Of a stretch of 64,000 nucleotides of DNA, positions 1 through 8,933 are shown one piece after another. This DNA is from Desulfovibrio litoralis DSM 11393 (GTDB lineage Bacteria > Desulfobacterota > Desulfovibrionia > Desulfovibrionales > Desulfovibrionaceae). Made by a program: the position numbers and the translations under genes. Numbering within the stretch: position 1 is the first letter of the stretch; every line of letters begins with the position of its first letter. The stretch is from assembly GCF_900143255.1 (NCBI RefSeq), contig NZ_FRDI01000002.1, positions 69,854 through 133,853 of the forward strand. The letters are read 5' to 3'. The notes under the pieces are model-generated. The model was not told the origin of the DNA. It saw only the letters and a program-made list of their open reading frames with translations, and made no database searches.

Positions 1-746
1 AAGATATAGGCTGAACTGGGAAGGGTATAAGAGAAAAAATCTTTATTCAGTGAATCGTTTTTGAGACACTCATAAAATATTTCTTTTAAACTTTCTTTTG
101 TGGTTGCCAAAGGTTGTTGGAAAAAAGCCTGTTCTGTTGTTGAGCTTATTGTCTGTAGAGCTAAAGGTTTTGATAAAAGCTCATTTAACTCTGTTAAATT
201 TTCTTCGGTCAACATTGGGTTAAGGTAGTTTAGCGGAATACCGTTAGGGGTAAAATAATCTAACAAACTAGTTTGATTTTTAACAAAAGTGTCTGTTGTC
301 GCAATCAGCAAATGTTCTGATAAAGATGCGTCGTTTAATATTGCGTTTAAAATAGTTCGGATAAGTTTATCGTCTTGGTTGACTTTATTGTGGAACTTAA
401 AGTCATAGCAGGTAAGCTTTTCTTTTTGGCTTTGCTTTAAATTTAATGAATTCAACCATGCGGGTTCATAGCCCGTAACAATAATTTTTCTGACCCAAGG
501 AAAGCCGTTTAGAAAAAATTTAAGAGACAGGGCGAAAAGTTCTTTTTGGTGTTTGAAATTTAGCTCTGAGTTTTGAGGCATTAAAACCAAGTCAACCTTA
601 AAGTTAGGAGAGATCGATGTGCAAAGATTGTTTTTAACGGGTTTTTTGATCTCGCTACAAGACGCACAACAAGAAAACCAAGGGTGTTGCCTGATTAATG
701 CGTTACGCAAAGTGCGTGAGAACGGACGAGATATAAATTGTAACAT
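1..746 (-). CDS. Unrecognised protein, 3' end cut by the window edge
   Basis: An open frame runs on the minus strand from an ATG at 746 to the window edge (about 248 codons, no stop), with codon use like the neighbouring genes. The protein begins MLQFISRPFSRTLRNA and has a Cys cluster near residues 27-30 (CCASC). It later reads VDLVLMPQNSEL and WVRKIIVTGYEPAW, faintly resembling sugar-phosphate transferase or glycosyltransferase entry strands, but I cannot assign a family. It is transcribed in the same direction as purB and lies downstream of the purB terminator, so it is probably a separate unit. No function is assigned. Confidence 0.6.
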   Translation of the reverse strand, partial: MLQFISRPFSRTLRNALIRQHPWFSCCASCSEIKKPVKNNLCTSISPNFKVDLVLMPQNSELNFKHQKELFALSLKFFLNGFPWVRKIIVTGYEPAWLNSLNLKQSQKEKLTCYDFKFHNKVNQDDKLIRTILNAILNDASLSEHLLIATTDTFVKNQTSLLDYFTPNGIPLNYLNPMLTEENLTELNELLSKPLALQTISSTTEQAFFQQPLATTKESLKEIFYECLKNDSLNKDFFSYTLPSSAYI

Positions 747-775
747 GGCTTTAACTTTTGTGTTTATTAAAAACA

Positions 776-804
776 GCCCTGAAAAACATTTAATCTTTCA
801 GGGC
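776..804 (-). terminator. Rho-independent terminator after purB
   Basis: A 9-bp perfect stem (GCCCTGAAA / TTTCAGGGC) with an 11-nt loop is followed on the minus strand by a T-rich tract (TGTTTTTAA). It sits 30 bp past the purB stop. Confidence 0.75.
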
Positions 805-833
805 ATTTTAAGTTGAATAATTTTTATTAGAGC

Positions 834-2150
834 TTAAGCTTTTTCTAAAACACGTTTGAAAATAGTATCTTCATGGCGTAAGTAATATTTTAAATCAAAT
901 ATTTCCGACAGATCGCTTTGTTTTAAATATTTACGAATTTCAGTATCAGCATAAACTAAGTCGGTAAACGGAACCCCTTGTTGCCAACTTTGCATGGCAC
1001 ATTTTTGTACCATGACATAAGCTTCTTGGCGAGAGAGTTGTTTATCGCTTTTTCCGCCTTTTTCAATCAGGGCGGTTAAGACGCGTTGAGAAAAGAATAA
1101 ACCGTGAGATAACCAAAGGTTACGTTCCATATTTTTAGGATAAATAACTAGATTGGCTATTAATTTAGTTAAACGGTTGAGTACATAATCTGTTAAAATG
1201 GTTGAGTCAGGCATAATGACACGTTCAACAGAAGAGTGGCTTATATCTCTTTCGTGCCAAAGAGGCATATTTTCCATAGAAGCTAAGGCGTTAGTACGGA
1301 TAAGACGTGATAAGCCCGCCATATTTTCAGCAGAAATAGGGTTCTTTTTGTGTGGCATGGCGGAAGAGCCTTTTTGTCCCTTTCCAAAGCCTTCTTCTAC
1401 TTCTAAAACTTCAGTACGTTGCAGGTGGCGTAATTCAACGCATAAACGTTCTACTCCGCCGGCTGTTAGTGCTAAGGCGGTAAAATAATCAGCGTATCTG
1501 TCGCGTGAAATAATTTGAGTGGAGACGGTTTCAACGCCAAGCCCCAATATTTCACAGATGCGTTTTTCAAGTTCAGGGTCAAGCATAGCGTAAGTTCCGA
1601 CAGCACCGGAGATTTTTCCGACTTTGATCCCTTCGATGGCGTTGACAAATCTGGCTCTATGTCTTTGAAATTCAGCATAAAAACCTAAGATTTTAAGACC
1701 AAAACTTGTTGGTTCGGCGTGAATTCCGTGTGTACGTCCTATACAAAGTTGGCTTTTTGTTTTTAAAGCGAGTTCTTTCAAGGTTAAAAGTAAGCCGTCA
1801 AAAGCTTTTAAAATCATATTTCCGGCACGCACCAAGAGTAGGGCATTAGCCGTATCAACAATATCTGATGATGTACAACCAAGGTGAATAAAGCGTGCGG
1901 AAGGACCAACTTTTTCTTCAACAGCCGTCAAAAAAGCAATAACATCATGGCGAGTTTCTTCTTCAATTTCCAAAACTCTGTTAACGTCAAAGTCAGCTTT
2001 TTCTTTGATTTCTTTCATGGCTGCGTCGTCAATTATGCCCCGTTCATTCCAAGCTTGACAAACAGCCAACTCAACCTCAAGCCAAGCTCTTAATCGACTT
2101 TCTATAGTCCATAATGCACCCATTTCCGGTCTGGTATAACGCTCTATCAT
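834..2150 (-). CDS. purB: Adenylosuccinate lyase
   Basis: This enzyme splits adenylosuccinate to AMP plus fumarate, and SAICAR to AICAR plus fumarate, in purine synthesis. At 438 aa it has the usual length of the bacillus-type enzyme. The fumarase/aspartase signature SSAMPHKKNP is at residues 262-271, with the flexible-loop catalytic Ser in it. The other active-site segments are present: TRHDV around 66-70, TSSD around 93-96 and GRTHGIHAEPT at 138-148. It appears to be transcribed alone, with a terminator directly downstream. The 366-bp upstream gap holds a MITE-like insertion. Confidence 0.97.
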   Translation of the reverse strand: MIERYTRPEMGALWTIESRLRAWLEVELAVCQAWNERGIIDDAAMKEIKEKADFDVNRVLEIEEETRHDVIAFLTAVEEKVGPSARFIHLGCTSSDIVDTANALLLVRAGNMILKAFDGLLLTLKELALKTKSQLCIGRTHGIHAEPTSFGLKILGFYAEFQRHRARFVNAIEGIKVGKISGAVGTYAMLDPELEKRICEILGLGVETVSTQIISRDRYADYFTALALTAGGVERLCVELRHLQRTEVLEVEEGFGKGQKGSSAMPHKKNPISAENMAGLSRLIRTNALASMENMPLWHERDISHSSVERVIMPDSTILTDYVLNRLTKLIANLVIYPKNMERNLWLSHGLFFSQRVLTALIEKGGKSDKQLSRQEAYVMVQKCAMQSWQQGVPFTDLVYADTEIRKYLKQSDLSEIFDLKYYLRHEDTIFKRVLEKA

Positions 2151-2516
2151 TTATTATCCTCATTATAATATTCAACTCTTCAAAGAGTTTTGTTAGATTC
2201 TTTTTTATATAAAATCTGACAACATTTAATAAATTAAAATCTTAGTATAAAACTTTAAACGTTTTAAAGCAATAATTTTAACGCAAAGTTTTTTGGTAAT
2301 TTGGGTTTTGCTAGATTACTTTATGACGATTGCACAATAGTCGCAAAGCGGCTTTCTTTAGAAAGACACTCCAAAAAACACGAATAAGGACAATTTAATT
2401 TCCCTGTAAAATAAGTGTTTTTGTGTTTTAAAACGTTTTAACTATAGTATACAGAGCATAAAACTATGATAAAAGCACGCAACACAGAGTTTTGCAATGG
2501 TCTTACTTTATGACGT
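2151..2516. other. Intergenic region carrying a MITE-like insertion
   Basis: No gene seen. Positions 2325-2502 are a MITE-like element flanked by a 9-bp direct repeat. The remaining AT-rich 170 bp next to purB presumably holds its promoter, but I see no clear -35/-10 pair. Confidence 0.6.
2325..2502. mobile_element. MITE-like element, copy 1
   Basis: A 178-bp non-coding element. Its right end reads TGCAATGGTC and its left end GACGATTGCA, an imperfect inverted repeat of the family end GACCATTGCA. It is flanked by identical 9-bp repeats TTACTTTAT at 2316-2324 and 2503-2511, consistent with a target-site duplication. It ends only 14 bp from the stop codon of the DUF4349 gene and is reversed relative to copies 2-4. 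Confidence 0.75.
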
Positions 2517-3461
2517 TTATTTTTTGGTTTGTTCCGGATAATTCACAAACTTTTGAATTAACTTAAAGCGATCAATTGCAAGTAGCAAGATAAACGCCGT
2601 TAAAGTTGCAAAAAAGAAAAGACTTAGTCCGGCAGTAAAGACGCCTGTTGCGTATAAAAAGGCTTCAATAGCTCTTGTAATTATACTTGTTGGGTGATGA
2701 ATTACAAGTTGTTCTTCTGTCAAAGAAAAACGTACGGTAAAAAAGGCATTGATTTCATCAAACTCACCCAGTGAAACGCCAAGTGTTTGTAGTTCTTGTT
2801 CAACTTCAAGAATACGATTTTGCAATTTTATAAAATCTTCAATTTTTCCTTCATGTTTTTTTAATTCAACGAGGGAAGCTTTTGTACTTTCCAAAGAGGC
2901 TCTTTTTGCCTTTAAAGTTAGAAAGTGGTTTGTTCGGTCTTGTTTTTCGGTAGAAACGCTACGAACAGTACCTATTTTTTGGGCGGCTTCATAAAAAGTA
3001 TCAAAGCTAGCAGGGGTAACACCGATAATTAAGTGAAGACGCCTTGAGCTTTTACGCCCTAAAGTTTGTTCATCTTGAATAATCGCTTTTTGTTCACTGA
3101 TTAAATTGCGTATTTTCTTTTCATCTTCGTTAAAAGCTCGGGAGCTTGCATTAATCGAAGCTGTTTTTTCAAACTTTTGTTCACCTTTTTGTTTGTTGGA
3201 AAATGTATTTTCGCTAGGAGTATGTTCCACCATGGCAGAGATTGATGGTGCTTTTGCTGGTGCGGCATATGTTATACTTGCATAATTTTTCTTTGTTTGA
3301 GCGGGAACGGGATTGTTGTCGTAATATTCCAATTGCCAAGATTCACTTGTAGTAAGTCTTGGATTTTTATAAAAATCGTAAGCTAAAAAACAAAGGAAAA
3401 GTCCGATATATATTCCCAACATAATTAATAGAATACGCTTGATACGCATACCTAATGACAT
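2517..3461 (-). CDS. DUF4349-type membrane protein
   Basis: A 314-aa protein with an N-terminal membrane segment (about residues 9-27) and a C-terminal one (about 265-295). Between them lies a periplasmic-looking region with a charged coiled coil (about 180-225: SLESTKASLVELKKHEGKIEDFIKL begins it). The pattern of N-terminal anchor, ExxxxxIGxV-like segment (FYEAAQKIGTVRSVSTEKQDRT), coiled coil and C-terminal helix is that of DUF4349 proteins, whose function is unknown. It follows the Mla-type operon on the same strand after a 40-bp gap and may be co-transcribed. Confidence 0.75.
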   Translation of the reverse strand: MSLGMRIKRILLIMLGIYIGLFLCFLAYDFYKNPRLTTSESWQLEYYDNNPVPAQTKKNYASITYAAPAKAPSISAMVEHTPSENTFSNKQKGEQKFEKTASINASSRAFNEDEKKIRNLISEQKAIIQDEQTLGRKSSRRLHLIIGVTPASFDTFYEAAQKIGTVRSVSTEKQDRTNHFLTLKAKRASLESTKASLVELKKHEGKIEDFIKLQNRILEVEQELQTLGVSLGEFDEINAFFTVRFSLTEEQLVIHHPTSIITRAIEAFLYATGVFTAGLSLFFFATLTAFILLLAIDRFKLIQKFVNYPEQTKK

Positions 3462-3501
3462 AGTTTTTCTCCTAATATACTAATAAATTTTTATGTAATT
3501 A

Positions 3502-4146
3502 TTATTTTTTCTTTTTTGTTGTTTTGCTAAAAGTATTTTCCACAAAGCTGTTTGTTTCTTTTAATACTTCGCTCATACTGCTTTCCATAGCAATAATCAT
3601 GCTTCTTAAAGTGCGGTCTGTTGCTTTTGTAGATTTTGTGATTTGCGTGGAACCTAAGATGCTTGCATCTCTCGTATTAATTATACGCAGGTGAAATGTT
3701 ACGCTCGCTGTTGGAATTCCCCCGACCTCAGGGTAAGTAAATTGAAATTCTCTGACGCTGACTGTTAAACGATAATCAGGAAAAATTCCGCTAGTTTCGT
3801 CTAAAACGCCGTTGAGTATGTTACTTGTTTCAAGAGAGTCTAAGACGAGACGCTGAATTAATCTTGGAGCGGGGCTTGACCATTTTGCACCGCTTAAATA
3901 GCGTACAAGGTTTCCGTCAAAGATTAAGGCAATATTATCGGTATCTAAATCAAAACCGAGTTCGGGAATAGGAACGAGAACTTGATAAGGCAGGGGCGTT
4001 TCTCTTACCTTTTCGTTATTGATATTTAAAAGAACTCTATCGGGGGCAGGGCCTGCGTCTAAAATTCTGCCGATACAGCCACCAAAACTCAGCAAAGTTA
4101 AGACTAAAACAAAACTTAAGAATAGTTTTTTTATATTATTTTTCAT
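3502..4146 (-). CDS. ABC-transport auxiliary lipoprotein (PqiC/MlaD-partner type)
   Basis: The predicted outer-membrane-facing lipoprotein of an MCE transport system. The start at 4146 (MKNNIKKLF) is preferred over one at 4206, because it places a hydrophobic signal peptide directly before the lipobox LSFGGC. The longer version would read 20 codons through the end of mlaD. With this start the gene overlaps mlaD by 11 bp, typical of translational coupling. The mature part has the PLPYQVLVPIPELGFDLDTDNIALIFDGN pattern (residues split here around PELGFDLDT) of the ABC_trans_aux family. Length 214 aa is normal for the family. Confidence 0.8.
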   Translation of the reverse strand: MKNNIKKLFLSFVLVLTLLSFGGCIGRILDAGPAPDRVLLNINNEKVRETPLPYQVLVPIPELGFDLDTDNIALIFDGNLVRYLSGAKWSSPAPRLIQRLVLDSLETSNILNGVLDETSGIFPDYRLTVSVREFQFTYPEVGGIPTASVTFHLRIINTRDASILGSTQITKSTKATDRTLRSMIIAMESSMSEVLKETNSFVENTFSKTTKKKK

Positions 4147-5047
4147 TTTTTGCACTATACTCCGGTAAGGTATTTCCAAAGAAAAAGCGTCTTGGATCGC
4201 TTTCAAGTTTTAAGGCAACACGGTTTAAAGTTCCGAGTAATAATCTTGCTTCAGAAATGGCTCTGCGTGCGTCGTTTAAGCCTTCTGTCGCAAACAGGGT
4301 AATACTTGGTTCTGATTTTTTCAAAATGTTATTAATTGATTTTATCGTTTGGTTTAGTTCAGTTAGGGTTCCTTTTAGTTCTGTGTTGCTTAATTTATTT
4401 AGGTTATTGATTAATTTATTTAAGTCCTGACTTGCTTTCGCTAAATTGTTCATGGCAACAGGCATAGAGTCTGCTCCATTGGCGATGTTTGATAAGATTG
4501 TGTCTGTTGATTCTAGGATCTCTTTAATCGACTTTTGGTTTTCTTCGCTGAGCATAGCCTGAACATTTTGCATGGCTTTATTTGCCGCTGTGATCATTTC
4601 AGGGGCGTTACTCAAAAAAACGTCAAGAGGTGATGAAATAGTTTGTATCTTTGGTATTCTTTCTTGAGCGGTGGGAACTAAAAGGGGGCTTTCGGCGGAA
4701 CCGCCGGAGATTGAAACAACCGCCAATCCGGTCATGCCTCTTGCTTCAAGTCTTGCGACAGAGTCTTTTCTGACCGGTGTATCATCGGAGATTTCAACCA
4801 GTACGTTAACCAAAGACGGATCTTTTTGGTCTAAATTTATACGACGAACTTGACCAACTCTTACCCCGTTAAACAGGGCATCGTTGCCGACAGAAAGACC
4901 ACTTACGCTACCGCTGAAAACAGCCTCATACATCATCTGATCGTTTTGATTATTGTTTGAAGCACTCCATAGGCTAAAACTTATTAAGCCAACAATGCTT
5001 AATAAAGTAAAAAGTCCTACTAATGCGTAACTTGCGCGAATTTCCAT
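4136..5047 (-). CDS. mlaD: MlaD-like MCE-domain substrate-binding protein
   Basis: A periplasmic, inner-membrane-anchored lipid-binding subunit of an Mla-type phospholipid transporter. It has 303 aa, a single N-terminal membrane helix (about residues 8-28), then the MCE domain (about 40-120: GLSVGNDALFNGVRVGQV and ISDDTPVRKDSVARLEARG, with MTGLAVVSI). A long helical tail follows to residue 290. It sits between the ATPase and the lipoprotein, and the fixed order permease-ATPase-MlaD-lipoprotein supports the call. The C-terminal tail is longer than in E. coli MlaD (183 aa) but ordinary for delta-proteobacterial versions. Confidence 0.9.
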   Translation of the reverse strand: MEIRASYALVGLFTLLSIVGLISFSLWSASNNNQNDQMMYEAVFSGSVSGLSVGNDALFNGVRVGQVRRINLDQKDPSLVNVLVEISDDTPVRKDSVARLEARGMTGLAVVSISGGSAESPLLVPTAQERIPKIQTISSPLDVFLSNAPEMITAANKAMQNVQAMLSEENQKSIKEILESTDTILSNIANGADSMPVAMNNLAKASQDLNKLINNLNKLSNTELKGTLTELNQTIKSINNILKKSEPSITLFATEGLNDARRAISEARLLLGTLNRVALKLESDPRRFFFGNTLPEYSAKNEK

Positions 5048-5091
5048 TTTGCCTCCAAAGTGATTGGCAATATTAATATATTGTTGATAAT

Positions 5092-5874
5092 TTAAAGTTT
5101 GTTTTTTTCTTGCGTTCCGGAGACTTCTCGTCCACGTTTTCCGTTAAAATATTCTTGAATCCAAGGTAGTGGAACTTGTTTAACCTCGTCAATTGTTCCG
5201 ATAGCGGCGATTTTTTTTTCGGCTAAAACGGCAACACGATCGCTAATGGCAAATAAAGTATCTAAGTCGTGGGTTACAATACAGACGGTTAGACCGAGGG
5301 TTTCTTTTAAAGAAACTATAAGAGCGTCGAACGCTTCGGCGCTGATTGGATCTAGACCCGCCGTTGGTTCATCTAAAAATAAAAGTTCGGGGTCGAGAGC
5401 CAAAGCTCTTGCGAGACCGGCTCTTTTGATCATTCCGCCGGATAATTGAGAGGGGTATTTATCAGCGGAATTTTCGGGGAGTCCGACCATGCGTATTTTT
5501 AACATAGCTATTTCGTTAACTAATTTATTGTTTAAGTTTGTATATTCATTTAGTAGGGTAGCGATATTTTCTTTTACGGTTAAAGAAGAAAATAAAGCAC
5601 CGCCTTGAAATAAAACGCCCCATCTTTTTCTTAATTTTTGAAGTTCGCTTTCACTCGCTTTTTGAATATTGGTATTAAAAACCGAAACAGTTCCGTGGGT
5701 TGGGTGTCTTAACCCTAACATACAGCGTAGCAAAACACTTTTTCCCGAACCGGATCCACCAATAAGGCTTAAAACTTCACCTTTATAAACATCAAGGTTT
5801 AAGTTTTTATGAACGGTATGTTTCCCAAAGCGGTTTGTGATATTATGCAATTTTATTATTGTAGCTTTATTCAT
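5092..5874 (-). CDS. mlaF: Mla-type ABC transporter ATPase
   Basis: The cytoplasmic ATPase energising the MCE lipid transporter. At 260 aa it has Walker A GGSGSGKS at 39-46, a Q-loop (LFQGGALF), the signature LSGGMIKRAGLARAL characteristic of MlaF/Ttg2A-type ATPases, Walker B LLFLDEP and a switch His (VTHDLD). It starts 4 bp after the permease stop, so it is co-transcribed and probably coupled. Confidence 0.93.
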   Translation of the reverse strand: MNKATIIKLHNITNRFGKHTVHKNLNLDVYKGEVLSLIGGSGSGKSVLLRCMLGLRHPTHGTVSVFNTNIQKASESELQKLRKRWGVLFQGGALFSSLTVKENIATLLNEYTNLNNKLVNEIAMLKIRMVGLPENSADKYPSQLSGGMIKRAGLARALALDPELLFLDEPTAGLDPISAEAFDALIVSLKETLGLTVCIVTHDLDTLFAISDRVAVLAEKKIAAIGTIDEVKQVPLPWIQEYFNGKRGREVSGTQEKNKL

Positions 5875-5878
5875 TGTT

Positions 5879-7036
5879 TTAAAAACCTATGTTTTTATAA
5901 ATAATTGCAAAAATAGCATTAATCACAATAACCATAAAAATAGATTCCACGACTGACTTTGTTGTAAGTTTTCCAACCGAATCGGCACTTCCCGTTGATT
6001 GAAAACCTTGATAACAACCGATAAGAGCAACAGCCAAGGCAAACACGGGGGTTTTTAAAAGACCCGCCCAGATACTGTTTGTTGAAATTACTTCTTGAAG
6101 GCGAGAGACAAAAGAGAATAAGTCCATATCAAAACTTATTTTTAAGGCAAACCAACCACCCAATAAACCTAGAATATTGGCGATAAAAACAAGTAAGGGC
6201 AGGGTAATAACAAGCCCCAAAACCCTCGGAATAACTAAATAGCGTATTGGTTCAAAGCCCGAAACGAGCATGGCGTCAATTTCTTGGTTGGCGACCATTG
6301 CCCCAATCTCTGCGGTATAAGACGAACCGGAACGTCCGGCAACAACAATCGCCGTCAACATCGGTCCGAGTTCTCTTAAAAGAGAGACAGACAAAAGATT
6401 TATGACAAAAGGTTGGGCCCCTAGTCTGGTTAATTGGTCGGCTGACATATAAGATAAGACCATACCGATTAAAAATGATAGTAAGCCGACAATCGGAACA
6501 GCCATAACTCCGGCTTGTTCCATATGATAAAAGACAGAAGTCCAACGCAGTTTCCACGGTTGAAGCAGTTCTTTAATAAGCTTAGTTACCAATAACCCGA
6601 GAAAAGCCAAAACTTGAACAAAGGTTTTGCATTCGTTAATAACACGTTCACCGATTTTGGTAAGAGTTACAAGTAAGGGTGAAACTTGTTCTTTTTCTTG
6701 TTTTTCTTCTTTTGTATTAACTAAGGTAAAGAGTTGTTCTTGGTTTTGGGTTGTGTTAATAAATTCTGTTTGAATACCTGATTTTTGTATTTTATTTTTT
6801 ATTAAAGTAATAATTAAAGCACCGGCAGTATCTAACGAGTTTAACTCAGTACAATTTAACAGGCATTTATTTTTTTTTTTACTTTTTAATAAAGACACAA
6901 AACCTTTATTTTTGAGAGTCGAGTTTAACTCTTGATTAACAGTATCAAGGTTTAATACTCGCCAGTCTCCGAAAAATAACAGTTCGGCATTATTTGAACT
7001 CGGGTCAAGGTTGAGTTTAAATGAGGCTTGTTTCAT
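5879..7036 (-). CDS. mlaE: Mla-type ABC transporter permease with N-terminal STAS domain
   Basis: The inner-membrane permease of the MCE/Mla lipid transporter. Residues 1-115 form a STAS-like domain (SLDTAGALIITLIKNK is its core helix entry). The MlaE permease domain follows from about 130, with the conserved LLSFLIGMVLSY, GAQPFVINLLSVSLLREL(GP) and RSGSSYTAEIGAM segments. Other bacteria often encode the STAS part as separate MlaB; here it is fused. First gene of the clear operon, though the small 7075-7362 gene lies upstream. Confidence 0.92.
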   Translation of the reverse strand: MKQASFKLNLDPSSNNAELLFFGDWRVLNLDTVNQELNSTLKNKGFVSLLKSKKKNKCLLNCTELNSLDTAGALIITLIKNKIQKSGIQTEFINTTQNQEQLFTLVNTKEEKQEKEQVSPLLVTLTKIGERVINECKTFVQVLAFLGLLVTKLIKELLQPWKLRWTSVFYHMEQAGVMAVPIVGLLSFLIGMVLSYMSADQLTRLGAQPFVINLLSVSLLRELGPMLTAIVVAGRSGSSYTAEIGAMVANQEIDAMLVSGFEPIRYLVIPRVLGLVITLPLLVFIANILGLLGGWFALKISFDMDLFSFVSRLQEVISTNSIWAGLLKTPVFALAVALIGCYQGFQSTGSADSVGKLTTKSVVESIFMVIVINAIFAIIYKNIGF

Positions 7037-7074
7037 ATAAAGTGCAAATTTTGCGGGTAATAAATTGATATTTT

Positions 7075-7362
7075 TTAATATTCATCGTTGTACCATTCAT
7101 GTTCCAAGTCGTCATTAAACGAATAATCTCTTACAAAAAAATAACTACGTTCATTTTCGTTAAAGATATTACCTGTTGCGGTAATGTTTGCGTTTAAGCG
7201 TTCTAAAAGATCGTTCCCCGCCCCTTTAGGGAGTATGATGTACTGTTCTCCGCTTGTGGTTACAAGGGATATTTTTGCGTTTTTTTCAAGTTCTTTGTCA
7301 TTTTCGGCGATTATAGGTCTTATGTATCCTGTAACGGTAGACTTTATAGCTTCTTGGGTCAT
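7075..7362 (-). CDS. Small protein of unknown function
   Basis: A 95-aa acidic protein, MTQEAIKSTVTGYIRPI to the end LEHEWYNDEY. It has an OB-like alternation of beta strands (KISLVTTSGEQYIILP and ANITATGNIF) but no motif I recognise. It lies 38 bp upstream of mlaE on the same strand and is likely the first gene of that transcript. Start chosen at the ATG at 7362; the reading frame and codon use look real. Confidence 0.6.
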   Translation of the reverse strand: MTQEAIKSTVTGYIRPIIAENDKELEKNAKISLVTTSGEQYIILPKGAGNDLLERLNANITATGNIFNENERSYFFVRDYSFNDDLEHEWYNDEY

Positions 7363-7504
7363 GTGTTAGTTGCTCTTTAAGAATACTTGTTTTTTTTGAA
7401 TGACATAAAAAATAATATGCAAATTTATAATATAAAAAAATATAACAATCAAGATTTTTATCTTAAAAGACGGCTTAAAACAAGAATACAATAGTCTTAA
7501 TTAA

Positions 7505-7748
7505 GACCATAGCACAACTTCGTTATGCGTGTGTTTTTCATTGTTTTATGTTCTGCAACACTAGCATGAAACGCCTTTAAGTCACGCAACTCACTTATTT
7601 TACAGGAAAATTAAATTTCACCCATTGTTTCGGGGATACCCTCAGAAGCCCCAAGTTCACTGGCATACAAAGGCAACGCATTGTTTTTATTAGTGTTTTT
7701 TGTAGTGTCTTTTTAACGAAAGCCACTACAATACTATTGTTAATAGTC
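7505..7748. mobile_element. MITE-like element, copy 2
   Basis: A 244-bp element with ends GACCATAGCA (left) and AATAGTC (right), flanked on both sides by TTAATTAA (7497-7504 and 7749-7756), consistent with an 8-bp target-site duplication. The uninterrupted equivalent sequence AATAGTCTTAATTAAG exists at 8035-8050, giving an empty-site comparison. It lies at the stop codon of the truncated EamA copy. No coding capacity. Confidence 0.75.
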
Positions 7749-7992
7749 TTAATTAAGTTTTTTGGGTTCTTTTAAGATAATCAAAAAGATCGCGAAAAAT
7801 ATTAAGCTGGCACCCAACAGACCTAAAGGCGGAAACAGCTCTCCCCACCACCACCAAGCAAGCAGCGAGGCGATAACCGGTTCAAGATTGGCGATTACAG
7901 CGACTTTTGTGGCATTTAAACGCATCATACCTTTGCAATAACTAAAATATGCAAGATAAGTAGATAAAAAACCCAAAAAAAACAAAATAGCC
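7742..7992. repeat. Tandem duplication A, distal copy (EamA 3' end)
   Basis: Nearly identical to 8035-8286; a few substitutions and a one-base difference in a T-run were noticed by eye. The duplicated unit is the last ~245 bp of the EamA gene plus about 50 bp of downstream sequence, which recurs at 7457-7504 and 7998-8048. Confidence 0.85.
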
Positions 7993-7994
7993 AC
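7749..7994 (-). pseudogene. Truncated EamA transporter (C-terminal fragment)
   Basis: An 81-codon frame identical over nearly all its length to the last ~80 residues of the intact EamA transporter at 8046-8933. It holds only the final two to three membrane segments (NLEPVIASLLAWWWWGELFPP onwards, given in part). It arose by tandem duplication. Its apparent start is a GTG created at the junction, and its end differs (KKLN instead of KKT) because of the one-base indel in the T-run. Unlikely to be functional. Confidence 0.85.
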
Positions 7995-8034
7995 AAAATT
8001 TTTATCTTATAGAGCGGGCTTAAAACAAGAATAC

Positions 8035-8286
8035 AATAGTCTTAATTAAGTTTTTTTGGGTTCTTTTAAGATAATCAAAAAGATCGCGAAAAATATTAAG
8101 CTCGCACCCAACAGACCTAAAGGTGGAAATAGCTCTCCCCACCACCACCAAGCAAGTAGCGAAGCGATAACCGGTTCAAGGTTGGCGATTACTGCGACTT
8201 TTGTGGCGTTTAAACGCATCATACCTTTGCAATAACTAAAATATGCAAGATAAGTAGATAAAAAACCCAAAAAAAACAAAATAGCC
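8035..8286. repeat. Tandem duplication A, proximal copy (EamA 3' end)
   Basis: Partner of 7742-7992. This copy is part of the intact transporter gene. Confidence 0.85.
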
Positions 8287-8933
8287 CAAGCGGAGTTTGT
8301 TTTATTGGCAAACTCAGTAACGGGGAAAAGCGTTAATGCACCAAAAGGCAGACAATAAGCGTATAAAGTTATGGGAGAGTGTTTGCTTAAATATTTTTTG
8401 GTAAATACATAATGCAAAGAATAACAAAAACCGGCGAGCAGTCCACAGACTATTCCCGTTATGCTAATTTGAGTGTTTGAAGCGTTTCCGGAGCTACTTA
8501 ATAAAACAACTCCTAAAAGAGCAATGAACACAGAAGTTGTTTTTATTTTAGTAAAAGGTTCGTTAAAAAACAGGGCGGAAAAAATAATTACCCAGATAGG
8601 GGCGGTATATAATAAAATAGCCGCTAAAGCCGCACCGCTTTCTTTAACCGCAATTTGATAAACAGTAAAAAGTATGGCGACTCCCACCACCCCAAAAAGA
8701 GAAAAGATAATTTTTTCTTTGAAAGTTGTGTGTAATAAATTACAGACTATAGCGTGGATTAAAAAAAATGCTCCACCAAAAACCGAACGCCAAAACGAAA
8801 TTTCTTGAGGGCTTATTCCTTCCGCTAAAATAAACTTTGCTAAAGGACCAATAAGACCCCAACAAGTAGCGGCAAATAAAACAAAAATATAACCGCTGGT
8901 CGCCGATGGCATCTTGGCACTTAGTTTATTCAT
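8046..8933 (-). CDS. EamA/DMT-family transporter
   Basis: A 295-aa inner-membrane permease with about ten hydrophobic segments and two EamA repeats (about 13-145 and 158-290), as usual for the drug/metabolite transporter superfamily. The hallmark ATCWGLIGPLAKFIL lies in helix 1, and the second repeat ends in NLEPVIASLLAWWWWGE. The substrate cannot be inferred. The ATG overlaps the stop of the chimeric ORF upstream (8930-9394), so expression may be translationally coupled. The first 37 codons are duplicated in that chimera and the last ~80 in the fragment downstream. Confidence 0.88.
   Translation of the reverse strand: MNKLSAKMPSATSGYIFVLFAATCWGLIGPLAKFILAEGISPQEISFWRSVFGGAFFLIHAIVCNLLHTTFKEKIIFSLFGVVGVAILFTVYQIAVKESGAALAAILLYTAPIWVIIFSALFFNEPFTKIKTTSVFIALLGVVLLSSSGNASNTQISITGIVCGLLAGFCYSLHYVFTKKYLSKHSPITLYAYCLPFGALTLFPVTEFANKTNSAWAILFFLGFLSTYLAYFSYCKGMMRLNATKVAVIANLEPVIASLLAWWWWGELFPPLGLLGASLIFFAIFLIILKEPKKT

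Noticed and set aside
1198-1488. 96-codon plus-strand frame opposite purB, and many similar antisense frames over por, ccmF, the ABC-F gene and the glycyl radical enzyme
   Set aside because: Each lies antisense inside a strongly supported gene, lacks a ribosome-binding site and has no family-like sequence.
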